This document shows positions 15,856-23,538 of a stretch of DNA of 64,000 nt, piece after piece. The notes under the pieces were generated by a model. It was not told the origin of the DNA. It searched no databases and saw nothing but the letters and a program-made list of their open reading frames with translations. Where the stretch lies: positions 1 through 64,000 of the forward strand of contig JAFYMC010000014.1 in NCBI GenBank assembly GCA_017556805.1, read 5' to 3'. The translations under genes and the position numbers were made by a program. The DNA is from Lachnospiraceae bacterium. Lineage in GTDB: Bacteria > Bacillota > Clostridia > Lachnospirales > Lachnospiraceae. Every line of letters begins with the position of its first letter. Within the stretch, counting starts at the first letter, position 1.

Positions 15856-16944
15856 CTACTTAAAAATCAATTGCACAAAATTATATAATCCCAGCTGCGC
15901 TACGGTTATGGAGTGGGAGCCCGGAACCACCTGTAACATCATATTCTCTCCCGTTACCACCTTATCCGTAAGCTTCGGTAATTCCGCAAATGCGTCACGG
16001 GCCAAATAAAGACACCCATCCAGATTTCCGCATATGGAATAAATATAATTAATTTCGTAAGATTCAAAGGACTCTAAGCAAGCCGCAATCTCCTCCGCAT
16101 TGTAGGTGGTATTGCCCGCCGCGAAGGAGCCGAAATAGCTCATAATATCCAAACACTCGCACAGTCCGATATTCACCGTCTGCATTCCTCCGAAGGAAAA
16201 GCCTGCCATGGCACGATGGTCTCTTGCCTCTGTCAAATCATAGCCCGCCGGGTCATACTCCCCGTAGGTAGCATAATTGGCATCGATGTACGGAACCAAA
16301 TCGTTTCGAAGCTCCATCCCGAAATCCTTAAATGCGGTGTGATCCTGAGACCCTTTTGCATAATTCACACCGGTTCTTCCGTTTGGAAATACCACAATTA
16401 ACGGTTCAATATCCCCATAATAAATCAGATTATCCAGTGCCAGACGCAGCGAAGACAACGTATGTTGAATGCCGAACTCACTCTGGTCTCCTCCTCCGCC
16501 GTGCATGACAAAAAGAACGTTGTACTGCTTTTCGGTGTCGTATCCGGCCGGAAGATATACATAGGCCGGCTTTATCACCTCTTCCCCGTTTCCGTAGTAA
16601 TCCTTTGTGGTATAGGTAATTTCTTCCACTGTTCCGGCCGCATTCTTTTTCATCATGCGATACTCCGCCGGAATCTCTATGCCTTCATTCCTGGCCGGGG
16701 TGTGGGTCGGCGTCGGCGTGACAGTCGTCGCCTCTGTCGGGACCGGTGTAGCGGTTACCTCCTGTATGACGGTAGCGTCCGGTAACTTCGATATGGCTTG
16801 CGTCGGCTCCGGGGCTACGGTAGTTATCATCTCCGGAGTAGGAGCCCCGGTCTCTTCCCCTCCTGCCGGCCCGCATGCGGCAATACCGCACAACAGCAAT
16901 ACCAGACCGATTCCCAAAAATTTTCGCTTCTGTCCCTTTCGCAT
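15856..16944 (-). CDS. CE1-family esterase lipoprotein, copy 2
   Basis: 362 aa from ATG 16944; an ATG 9 nt earlier abuts the AAGGAG site too closely to be used. Lipobox IAAC (Cys24), Thr/Pro linker (about 35-82), then the CE1 domain with MHGGGG, GFSFG (Ser about 250), CGNLD and His344 in PGSHS. It is closely related to the copy downstream, so this pair looks like a recent tandem duplication. The gene has its own consensus promoter covered by a long dyad, separate from the marR operon upstream. Confidence 0.88.
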   Translation of the reverse strand: MRKGQKRKFLGIGLVLLLCGIAACGPAGGEETGAPTPEMITTVAPEPTQAISKLPDATVIQEVTATPVPTEATTVTPTPTHTPARNEGIEIPAEYRMMKKNAAGTVEEITYTTKDYYGNGEEVIKPAYVYLPAGYDTEKQYNVLFVMHGGGGDQSEFGIQHTLSSLRLALDNLIYYGDIEPLIVVFPNGRTGVNYAKGSQDHTAFKDFGMELRNDLVPYIDANYATYGEYDPAGYDLTEARDHRAMAGFSFGGMQTVNIGLCECLDIMSYFGSFAAGNTTYNAEEIAACLESFESYEINYIYSICGNLDGCLYLARDAFAELPKLTDKVVTGENMMLQVVPGSHSITVAQLGLYNFVQLIFK

Positions 16945-16975
16945 TTCCAGCATCTCCTTTCTGTCAAACGTTTCA

Positions 16976-16998
16976 ATAAGTAAATTCTATTTACTTAT
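16976..16998 (-). promoter_or_regulatory. Operator-like dyad at the esterase pair promoter
   Basis: ATAAGTAAA (16976-16984) and TTTACTTAT (16990-16998) form perfect 9-bp arms around a 5-nt centre. The dyad starts directly after the -10 hexamer and would cover the transcription start, a typical repressor position. Confidence 0.8.
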
Positions 16999-17027
16999 AT
17001 TTTAGCATCCGACACATCATTTGTCAA
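16999..17027 (-). promoter_or_regulatory. Promoter of the two-gene esterase unit
   Basis: Minus strand TTGACA (17027-17022), 17-nt spacer, TAAAAT (17004-16999). Confidence 0.85.
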
Positions 17028-17047
17028 CCATATTTACTCGTCAAATA

Positions 17048-17081
17048 AGAAGAAAGCGGACTGCCCTTTCGAACCGTCCGC
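17048..17081 (-). terminator. Terminator of the marR/xylanase/esterase operon
   Basis: GCGGAC (17056-17061) / GTCCGC (17076-17081), followed on the minus strand by TTTCTTCTTATTT. Confidence 0.75.
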
Positions 17082-17105
17082 CTGTTATCTTTGTAATTTT
17101 ACATT

Positions 17106-18155
17106 TTACTTAAATACCATCTGTGCGAAATTGTACAGACCAAGGTGCCATACCTTATGGTCGTGATAGCCCGGTACCTCGTGCCACATGAAATTCTCAC
17201 CATCGGTAATTCTGTCGGATAATCCGTCCAGACCATTTACCGCAGCCTTTGCGCTTGCCAATGCGGTTCCGTCACTGAGACCGCAGATATTGTAGAAGTA
17301 GTTAATCTCATATTTCTCATCAAATGCCGCAATCTTCTCTGCAACCACCTTTGCCTCATAGGAGGTCGGTGCTGCGGAAAATGCGCCGAAGTAACTGATA
17401 ATGTCAAGGCACTCGCACAAACCGATGTTGATGGTCTGCATACCACCCATGGAAAGGCCTGCCATGGCACGATGGTCACGGCTTGCTGTCAAATCATACC
17501 CATTCTCGTCATACTCCGCATAGGTGGCAAAGTTTGCATCGATGTACGGAATCAAATCATTTCTCAGTTCCTGACCGAAGGAATAAAACGCATTCATATT
17601 CGCAAAACTGGTATCCGTATAATTCACACAGGAGCGGCCATTCGGAACTACAATAATAAACGGCTCCGCTTCCCCGTAGTACATCAGGTTATCCATTGCA
17701 CAGCGGATGTCATCAAATACGCCGTCAATGCCCCACTCGTCTTCCGTTCCGCCGATACCGTGCATCAGGTAAAGTACGTTATACTGACCGTTCTCATCAT
17801 ACTTCGGCGGCAAACATACATAGGCATGCTTTGTAATCTCTTCCCCGTTGTCTGCGTAAGCGTAGGTGGTATACTCAATATCCACAACCTTACCCGCATA
17901 CTCCTTATTGAACTTCGCATACTCACGCGGGTAACCGTTGGTCTCCACTTTCGCCGGCTCGTGTACCGGTACCGGAGTTGCGGTCGGTACAGGCGTCGCC
18001 GTCGGTTCCGGGGTCGCCGTCGGTGCCGGAGTTTCGGTTCCTTTAACCGCCATGGTAACGCCGGCATCTTCACTGCCGTCTCCTCCGCCGCATGCCATCA
18101 TGCCGCAAAGCATCGTCAAACAACAAATGCCTGCAAATAACTTCTTCATTTTCAT
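17106..18155 (-). CDS. CE1-family esterase lipoprotein, copy 3
   Basis: 349 aa with AAGGAGC 9 nt before the ATG. Lipobox CGMMAC (Cys22), a short linker of TATPEP-type repeats (about 38-70), then a CE1 domain with MHGIGG, GLSMGG (Ser near 237), CGLSD and His331 in PGYHD. It is closer to the esterase domain of the upstream bifunctional gene than to copies 1 and 2. It is the last gene of the marR operon, 47 nt after the bifunctional gene and just before a terminator. Probable role: removal of feruloyl or acetyl groups from xylan outside the cell. Confidence 0.9.
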   Translation of the reverse strand: MKMKKLFAGICCLTMLCGMMACGGGDGSEDAGVTMAVKGTETPAPTATPEPTATPVPTATPVPVHEPAKVETNGYPREYAKFNKEYAGKVVDIEYTTYAYADNGEEITKHAYVCLPPKYDENGQYNVLYLMHGIGGTEDEWGIDGVFDDIRCAMDNLMYYGEAEPFIIVVPNGRSCVNYTDTSFANMNAFYSFGQELRNDLIPYIDANFATYAEYDENGYDLTASRDHRAMAGLSMGGMQTINIGLCECLDIISYFGAFSAAPTSYEAKVVAEKIAAFDEKYEINYFYNICGLSDGTALASAKAAVNGLDGLSDRITDGENFMWHEVPGYHDHKVWHLGLYNFAQMVFK

Positions 18156-18202
18156 AGTACTTGCTCCTTTTTCTTTCTCTCTATAACAACCGTTTCCGGC
18201 TA

Positions 18203-20395
18203 TTATTCCATCCCCTTAAGTGCCTTTAAGGCCTCATAATAGGCATCCTTGCGGACACATGCCCGGTTAAACAATCCGCAGTACGGACCGTTCATGGAGT
18301 AGCTGTAGTCATTCTTACTCATCATCGGGTCATCGCAAATGCCCCAGATGGATATGTTCTCTAAGAAGTCACCCTCCTCATTCAGACGCTTATACATAGC
18401 AAACAGCTTCCCGTAAAACTTTGCGTGATTTTCCATCTCGCTCTGCTGGAAATTACGTACCGACATCTCGGTCACATGCACCTTTACGCCCAGCTCGCGG
18501 AACATACGGATGGCCTTTTCCACACGAACAATGTCCTGATTGTTCATACAACCGGACTGCTGTCCGTAACCGCCGATGTAGCTCTGCATACCGATACCAT
18601 CACAAAGCTGCTTATAAGTACCGTCGGCATTTTTTTCGTAGCTGTTAATGCTCTTTACCAGCTCGATAATCGCGTCTCGCTTGCCGTCATAGAAGGTGTT
18701 GTAATCGTTGTAATACAGCTCGATGGACACCTCCGGATTCTTCTTCTGAAGCTTCTCCACCGTCTCTCTTGCACAAGCAAAGGCAAACTCTACATAATCC
18801 TCTCCGATAATGGTGTTGAACATGTTCTCGTCGCCGTTACGGTAGGTTCTCACATGACGCGGGTCATCTGCCCGGTAATCTCCGCCGTCGCCTACTGCCT
18901 CATTGACTACATCCCAACAGTAAACCACGCCCGGGAACTTCTCCTCGAAATGAGTCACCACCTCATCGATATAATACTTTACACGAGACTTTAAGGTCGC
19001 TTCATCCACATAAGCACCGTCATTTTGATACCCCTCACGGTAAAACCAATCGCTCATGTACGCATCCCAAACCAGCACATGACCGCGCATCTTGAGGCCG
19101 TTCTCCTGTGCAAAGCCCACCAATGCATCTGCCTGGGTGTAATCCATCACCGGCATACCGTCCGGGTTCTGCTGGGAAGCTCCCTGCTGAAGCAGGGAAT
19201 ACGCCTTCATCTCGTTTCCGGTGGTCAAAACATCAAACTCCTTTTGCACCATCGGAATATAATACTGATTACTCAACTGATCGTAATTGATCACCGTACC
19301 GAAGGTAAAACCGTTCTCCGCTGCAGCATCTTTCATATACTGACTCTCCAAAGGCGGTTCCTTAAAGGCTAACTGCACAAAGTTATAAAATCCTAAGTGG
19401 CTGACATACTCGGAATGAGTGCCCTTTACCGGATGCCATTTAAAATTGGTACCTTCCGTCAAACGATCAGTCAAACCATCCAAGGTCGCCGAAGCAGCGC
19501 TTGCACTCCAATACGCCGTGGTATCGTCCGTTCCGCAGATGCTGTAGAAATATCCCACCTCATACTCCGGGAAGTCGCTTTCTAAAATCTGCACAATCTT
19601 TGCCGCATCGTAAGAAGTCGGTGCCGCAGAAAATGCTCCGAAATAGCTCATAATATCCAGGCACTCGCACATACCGATATTAATGGTCTGCATACCTCCC
19701 ATGGAAAAGCCAGCCATGGCACGATGCTCTCTTGCCGCGGTCAAATCATAGCCGTTTTCGTCATACTCGGCATAGGTTGCATAATGGCTATCTATGTACG
19801 GAATCAGATGATTCCGAAGTTCCTTTCCAAACTCATAAAACGCTTCTTGTCCGCCGCCGGTTCTGCCGTTTGGCGTAACCACGATAAACGGTTCGATTGC
19901 TCCGTAATAAATGAGATTGTCCATAATCTTTTTTATCTTACAGGAGGCCTCGTTTAACTTCCACTCCGCTTCGCTTCCGCCGATTCCGTGCATCAGGTAC
20001 AGCACATTGTACTTCTTGCTCGTATCGTAATTCGGCGGAAGATATACATACGCATACTTTGTATTATCCTCTTCGCCGCCCAAATGATACTTCTTGGACT
20101 GATACTCAATATGCTCTACCGTTCCTTCAAAGCCTTCGTGCTTTTCCAAATACACATTCGGGATTCCGCCGTCTTCAATCTGAATCGGTTTTCTGGTCGG
20201 CTCCGGCTTCGGAGTCGCGGTGGCCTTTGGCGCCTCTGTCGGAGTCGCCGTCGGTTCCGGAGTTACTTCTTCCGTGATCACAGGAACCTCCGTCGGCTTC
20301 TCCTGTCCCGCTTCTTTTCCTCCGCATGCTGCCATACTTCCGAGAAGCATGGCGAAGCACAAACCGATTCCCAATAATCTCTTCGCTTTTCTCAT
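18203..20395 (-). CDS. Bifunctional CE1 esterase / GH10 xylanase lipoprotein
   Basis: 730 aa. Lipobox SMAAC (Cys24) and a Thr/Pro/Glu linker (about 35-72) lead to an N-terminal CE1 domain with MHGIGG, GFSMGG, CGTDD and a His in KGTHS. A GH10 domain follows from about residue 350, with acid/base Glu499 (CWDVVNEA), nucleophile Glu643 (VHVTEM), YYNDYN and GIGMQS. It would cut the xylan backbone and remove esterified side groups in one surface-bound protein. In the VWH motif of typical GH10 enzymes the His is Asp here (Asp444). It is the second gene of the marR operon, 41 nt downstream of marR. Confidence 0.93.
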   Translation of the reverse strand: MRKAKRLLGIGLCFAMLLGSMAACGGKEAGQEKPTEVPVITEEVTPEPTATPTEAPKATATPKPEPTRKPIQIEDGGIPNVYLEKHEGFEGTVEHIEYQSKKYHLGGEEDNTKYAYVYLPPNYDTSKKYNVLYLMHGIGGSEAEWKLNEASCKIKKIMDNLIYYGAIEPFIVVTPNGRTGGGQEAFYEFGKELRNHLIPYIDSHYATYAEYDENGYDLTAAREHRAMAGFSMGGMQTINIGMCECLDIMSYFGAFSAAPTSYDAAKIVQILESDFPEYEVGYFYSICGTDDTTAYWSASAASATLDGLTDRLTEGTNFKWHPVKGTHSEYVSHLGFYNFVQLAFKEPPLESQYMKDAAAENGFTFGTVINYDQLSNQYYIPMVQKEFDVLTTGNEMKAYSLLQQGASQQNPDGMPVMDYTQADALVGFAQENGLKMRGHVLVWDAYMSDWFYREGYQNDGAYVDEATLKSRVKYYIDEVVTHFEEKFPGVVYCWDVVNEAVGDGGDYRADDPRHVRTYRNGDENMFNTIIGEDYVEFAFACARETVEKLQKKNPEVSIELYYNDYNTFYDGKRDAIIELVKSINSYEKNADGTYKQLCDGIGMQSYIGGYGQQSGCMNNQDIVRVEKAIRMFRELGVKVHVTEMSVRNFQQSEMENHAKFYGKLFAMYKRLNEEGDFLENISIWGICDDPMMSKNDYSYSMNGPYCGLFNRACVRKDAYYEALKALKGME

Positions 20396-20436
20396 TGCTC
20401 TACACCTTTCTCTTTATACTGCCGAAGTACCCCCGA

Positions 20437-20856
20437 TTATGCCAGATTCTCCGCCAGACGACCTAACAAGCAAATCAACTGATCCCTTTCCTCCTCGGAA
20501 AAACCGGCAAACCCCTTTTCTTCGATTTCCTCTACCACACAATTTACCTTCTCCGCAAGGCGCCTGCCTTCTTCTGTCAGATAAATACGGAAGGCACGTT
20601 TTCCGCCGGATACGTGGTCCACTTCCTTACGAATCATACCTCGCTTTTCCATGTTGGACAAAAGAACCACCATGGTGGCCGGCTCCACATGACAAAGAGC
20701 CGCCAGTTCCTTTTGTAAATACCCTTCCTGCACCCGGAGGCTGGACAATACTTTCGGCTGACCCGGAGACAAATCCAGCTCACGGAATCCGCTCCAGCAA
20801 CTCTTCTGATGAGCGGCCGATGCGCTCAGTAAAGACACAATCAACTGTTCTCTCAT
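20437..20856 (-). CDS. MarR-family regulator of the xylan locus
   Basis: 139 aa from ATG 20856, chosen for the GGAGGGAAGA site directly upstream. The winged helix-turn-helix is clear (LQKELAALCHVEPATMVVLLSNMEKRG, quoted in part, then the basic wing HVSGGKRAFRIYLTEEG). MarR proteins are dimeric repressors released by small ligands, often aromatic acids. It is the first gene of the operon with the bifunctional xylanase and esterase copy 3. A dyad ATTAGAAACCTAAT lies between its promoter and start, and a perfect version lies at the cytoplasmic esterase promoter. A hydroxycinnamate ligand such as ferulate would fit, by inference only. Confidence 0.9.
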   Translation of the reverse strand: MREQLIVSLLSASAAHQKSCWSGFRELDLSPGQPKVLSSLRVQEGYLQKELAALCHVEPATMVVLLSNMEKRGMIRKEVDHVSGGKRAFRIYLTEEGRRLAEKVNCVVEEIEEKGFAGFSEEERDQLICLLGRLAENLA

Positions 20857-20930
20857 TCTTCCCTCCAAACTACCTTCTTGTTTTCCGTCGCCCTCAAAAA
20901 AAGAGCGCCGCATAAGCAACTTGCAAACTG

Positions 20931-20944
20931 ATTAGAAACCTAAT
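20931..20944 (-). promoter_or_regulatory. Operator-like dyad before marR
   Basis: ATTAGAAACCTAAT, an imperfect version of the ATTAGAATTCTAAT palindrome at 22671-22684. It lies 14 nt beyond the -10 hexamer of the marR promoter, within the transcribed leader. Confidence 0.7.
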
Positions 20945-20957
20945 TTATATATTATTA

Positions 20958-20985
20958 ATTATACTTGGTTTTCCGAAAAAGTCAA
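20958..20985 (-). promoter_or_regulatory. Promoter of the marR operon
   Basis: Minus strand TTGACT (20985-20980), 16-nt spacer, TATAAT (20963-20958). Confidence 0.85.
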
Positions 20986-21036
20986 GTAATACAGTCGTTA
21001 AGGCGATAGCATGCAGGTCACGCTTTGCGCTACACA

Positions 21037-21066
21037 CAAAAGGAGACCGTACTTCTACGGTCTCCT
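21037..21066 (-). terminator. Terminator after the GH10 lipoprotein gene
   Basis: AGGAGACCGTA (21041-21051) / TACGGTCTCCT (21056-21066), an 11-bp perfect stem with a 4-nt loop. Only a short T-run follows on the minus strand. Confidence 0.75.
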
Positions 21067-21087
21067 CTGCTTCCGAACACTAATCCG

Positions 21088-22521
21088 TTATTCTTCCGCC
21101 TTTGTCATTGCTTCCAATACCTTGTAATAAGCATCCTTTTTCTTACAATCCTTATCAAACAATCCGCAATACGGAGAGTTCTGACGATAATTGTCATTCC
21201 ACTCACCCAGATTCGGATCATCCGTGATACCCCAAATAGAAATATTGGTCAACATGCGTTCTTTCTCATTTAACGCCACGTACATATCAAACAGTTTGCC
21301 GCAAAACTCTGCATGCTCTGCCATCAGCTTCTCATCATAATTACGAACCGCCATTTCCGTTACATGCACTTCGACACCTAAAGAATGATACTTCTCGATG
21401 GCTTCTTTAATCATTTCGATATGAGACTCGTCCAGACAGCCTTCCTGCTCTCCGTAACCGCCGATATAACTCTGAAGTCCCACCCCCTCACAAAGCTTAC
21501 GGTAATTGCCGTTAGCATCCTTGGCATAGTGATTGATGCTCTTTACCACCTCGCAAATGGAATCTCTCTTTTCCGGGAAATACGCATTGTAATCGTTATA
21601 GAACAACGTAATGCTTACCTCCGGGTTCTGCTTCTGCAGCTTCTCTACTACATCCTTTGCACAGAGGAAGGAAAATTCCACATAATCCTCTCCGATAATA
21701 TTGTAGAACTGATTCTCCGTTGCACCACGTAACGTACGGATATGACGGGCGTCGGAGGCATCGTAATCCTTTTCACTGTCGCCTACCGCCTCATTTACCA
21801 CATCCCAACAATATACCACACCCGGGAATTCCGTCTCAAAGTGGGTAATTACCTTCTCTATGTAATACTGCAAACGCTTCTTCATGGTAGCCTGGTCCAC
21901 ATACGGTCCGTTATTGGTGTAACCCTCTCGGAAAAACCAGTCGCACATATAGGCATCCCATACCAGCACATGTCCTCTGACACCGATACCCAACAGCTCT
22001 GCCTTAGAAACAATGGCATCTGCCTGAGAAAAATCAATGGCAGGCATCCCGTCCGGGCTTGCCTGGGAAACACTCTGGTTCAACATGGAGTACGCTTTCA
22101 TCTCATTGGCTGCGGTAACACTGTTAAAATCATCCATTACCATCATCACGTAATTCAAATCCCGGTCGGAATACGCGCTTACCACCGTACCGAAGCTGAA
22201 ACCGCAATCCGCAGCAGCATCCTTTAAGGTCCCTTCGAGCTTTACCACCGGCGCCAAGGTCGGTTCCGGCGTCTCCGTTACCTCCGGTGCATCCGTCACT
22301 TCCGGAGCTTTCGTCGCCTCCGGGGTCTTTGTTGCCTCCGGAGTCTTTGTCTCTTCCGGTGCTTCGGTTGCTTTCGGCGCCTCCGTCGGTGCCGTTGTAG
22401 CCGTCACTTCCGGCGTCGGATCACCGCTTACCGGTGCATCCGTATTCCCGCAGGCTGCCATGCCAAGCAACATAGTAAGGCAACAGGCTCCTGCTATCAT
22501 TTTTTTTACTAACTTATGCAT
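21088..22521 (-). CDS. GH10 xylanase lipoprotein
   Basis: 477 aa. Lipobox GMAAC (Cys24), then a long repetitive linker (about 30-92) built from TPEATK/APEVTD-like hexads. The GH10 domain has acid/base Glu244 (CWDVVNEA), nucleophile Glu389 (VHVTEM), FYNDYN and GVGLQS. Like its neighbour it carries Asp (Asp189) where typical GH10 enzymes have the His of the VWH motif. It has its own promoter and terminator and so forms a separate unit between marR and the divergent cytoplasmic esterase. Role: endo-cleavage of xylan at the cell surface. Confidence 0.93.
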   Translation of the reverse strand: MHKLVKKMIAGACCLTMLLGMAACGNTDAPVSGDPTPEVTATTAPTEAPKATEAPEETKTPEATKTPEATKAPEVTDAPEVTETPEPTLAPVVKLEGTLKDAAADCGFSFGTVVSAYSDRDLNYVMMVMDDFNSVTAANEMKAYSMLNQSVSQASPDGMPAIDFSQADAIVSKAELLGIGVRGHVLVWDAYMCDWFFREGYTNNGPYVDQATMKKRLQYYIEKVITHFETEFPGVVYCWDVVNEAVGDSEKDYDASDARHIRTLRGATENQFYNIIGEDYVEFSFLCAKDVVEKLQKQNPEVSITLFYNDYNAYFPEKRDSICEVVKSINHYAKDANGNYRKLCEGVGLQSYIGGYGEQEGCLDESHIEMIKEAIEKYHSLGVEVHVTEMAVRNYDEKLMAEHAEFCGKLFDMYVALNEKERMLTNISIWGITDDPNLGEWNDNYRQNSPYCGLFDKDCKKKDAYYKVLEAMTKAEE

Positions 22522-22562
22522 TTTCTATCCGTCCCTTCTCCGTAACAAACATTCCACATACT

Positions 22563-22590
22563 ATTGTATCTTGTTTTTTTTGAAAGTCAA
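22563..22590 (-). promoter_or_regulatory. Promoter of the GH10 lipoprotein gene
   Basis: Minus strand TTGACT (22590-22585), 16-nt spacer, TACAAT (22568-22563). I see no copy of the MarR-type dyad overlapping this promoter. Confidence 0.75.
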
Positions 22591-22635
22591 TGAAAATTCT
22601 GTGAACGTGAGGCTTTTTCGGCGAAATCTTTTTGT

Positions 22636-22664
22636 TTGACAACAAAACCCATTTATGCTATTCT
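22636..22664 (+). promoter_or_regulatory. Promoter of the cytoplasmic esterase gene
   Basis: TTGACA (22636-22641), 17-nt spacer, TATTCT (22659-22664). Confidence 0.8.
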
Positions 22665-22670
22665 GTCTTT

Positions 22671-22684
22671 ATTAGAATTCTAAT
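22671..22684 (+). promoter_or_regulatory. Perfect MarR-type operator
   Basis: ATTAGAATTCTAAT, a 14-bp perfect palindrome at the expected transcription start of the cytoplasmic esterase gene. It shares 12 of 14 bases with the dyad before marR. Confidence 0.75.
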
Positions 22685-22686
22685 CT

Positions 22687-22705
22687 ACGAGTAGATAATA
22701 CTCGT
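22687..22705 (+). promoter_or_regulatory. Second dyad in the esterase leader
   Basis: ACGAGTA (22687-22693) / TACTCGT (22699-22705) around GATAA, two bases after the MarR-type operator and just before the AGGAGG site. It could be a second operator or an mRNA hairpin close to the ribosome site. Confidence 0.55.
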
Positions 22706-22719
22706 GTCAGGAGGTATTT

Positions 22720-23538
22720 ATGAGCTTTGATTACACAACCCCGCAAGGATTTGACGAACTGTCCCCGGCATCCGAAGGCTGGACCCGTCAGACCGTTACC
22801 TATCCGTCCAAAACCACCGGCGCAGACCGCCTGTGTCACGTGATTTTACCGGCAGGTTATACGAAAGAGAAGACCTATCCGGTACTTTATCTGTTACACG
22901 GCATCGGCGGTGACCACAATGAGTGGCTGGGAGGCAACCCGTTAGAAGTTGTCGGCAATCTGGTGGGTGCAGGCGAAGCAACGGAAATGATTGTTGTCAT
23001 TCCGAACGTCCGCGCCATGAAAGAAGATGCTGTTCCGCAGGAGGTATACGGCCCGGTCAACATTGCGGCCTTCGATAACTTCATCAATGACTTACGCGAC
23101 GATTTAATGCCGTTTATTGCGGCAAATTTCAGCATCAAAACCGGTCGTGAAAATACAGCCATCGCCGGCCTTTCCATGGGTGGCAGAGAGTCCCTGTTCA
23201 TCGGTTTCTCCATGCCGGAGACCTTCGGTTACATCGGTGCCTTCAGCCCGGCTCCGGGCCTTTTGCCGCTGTCCTTCCCGGGCATGGGCAACCGACCGCC
23301 GTTCCCTGGTCAGTTCACGGAAGAACAGCTTAGCTTCAAGGAAGGCACACCGACTCCGTATTTCCTTATGATGTGCAACGGCGAGCAGGATGAAATCGTA
23401 AAAATGTGCACGGCTGCTTATGAAGCCGCATTAAACAAAAACGGCGTGAATCACATGTATTACACCATGCCGGGCGGTCATGACTTTACCGTATGGAAAA
23501 ACGGCCTGTACCAGTATGCGAAGAGGATTTTTAAATAG
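22720..23538 (+). CDS. Cytoplasmic CE1-type esterase
   Basis: 272 aa with CAGGAGGTATTT before the ATG. There is no signal peptide, so it stays in the cytoplasm, unlike the four CE1 domains on lipoproteins nearby. The alpha/beta-hydrolase core shows LLHGIGG (oxyanion hole), GLSMGG (nucleophile Ser), NGEQDE with a likely catalytic Asp, and GGHD near the end. A role in removing feruloyl or acetyl groups from imported xylo-oligosaccharides fits the family and the neighbours. Control by the local MarR is likely from the shared operator. Its end overlaps the convergent patB gene by 8 bp. Confidence 0.9.
   Translation: MSFDYTTPQGFDELSPASEGWTRQTVTYPSKTTGADRLCHVILPAGYTKEKTYPVLYLLHGIGGDHNEWLGGNPLEVVGNLVGAGEATEMIVVIPNVRAMKEDAVPQEVYGPVNIAAFDNFINDLRDDLMPFIAANFSIKTGRENTAIAGLSMGGRESLFIGFSMPETFGYIGAFSPAPGLLPLSFPGMGNRPPFPGQFTEEQLSFKEGTPTPYFLMMCNGEQDEIVKMCTAAYEAALNKNGVNHMYYTMPGGHDFTVWKNGLYQYAKRIFK

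Noticed and set aside
17472-18140. Long plus-strand frame opposite esterase copy 3
   Set aside because: Antisense shadow of a well-supported gene; similar frames lie opposite the MCP (29084-29956), helicase (30272-31084), foldase (45259-46071) and others.
20220-20915. 231-codon plus-strand frame opposite the xylanase start and marR
   Set aside because: It runs antisense across two genes and their gap and is Pro/Ser-rich as expected of antisense reading; no ribosome site.
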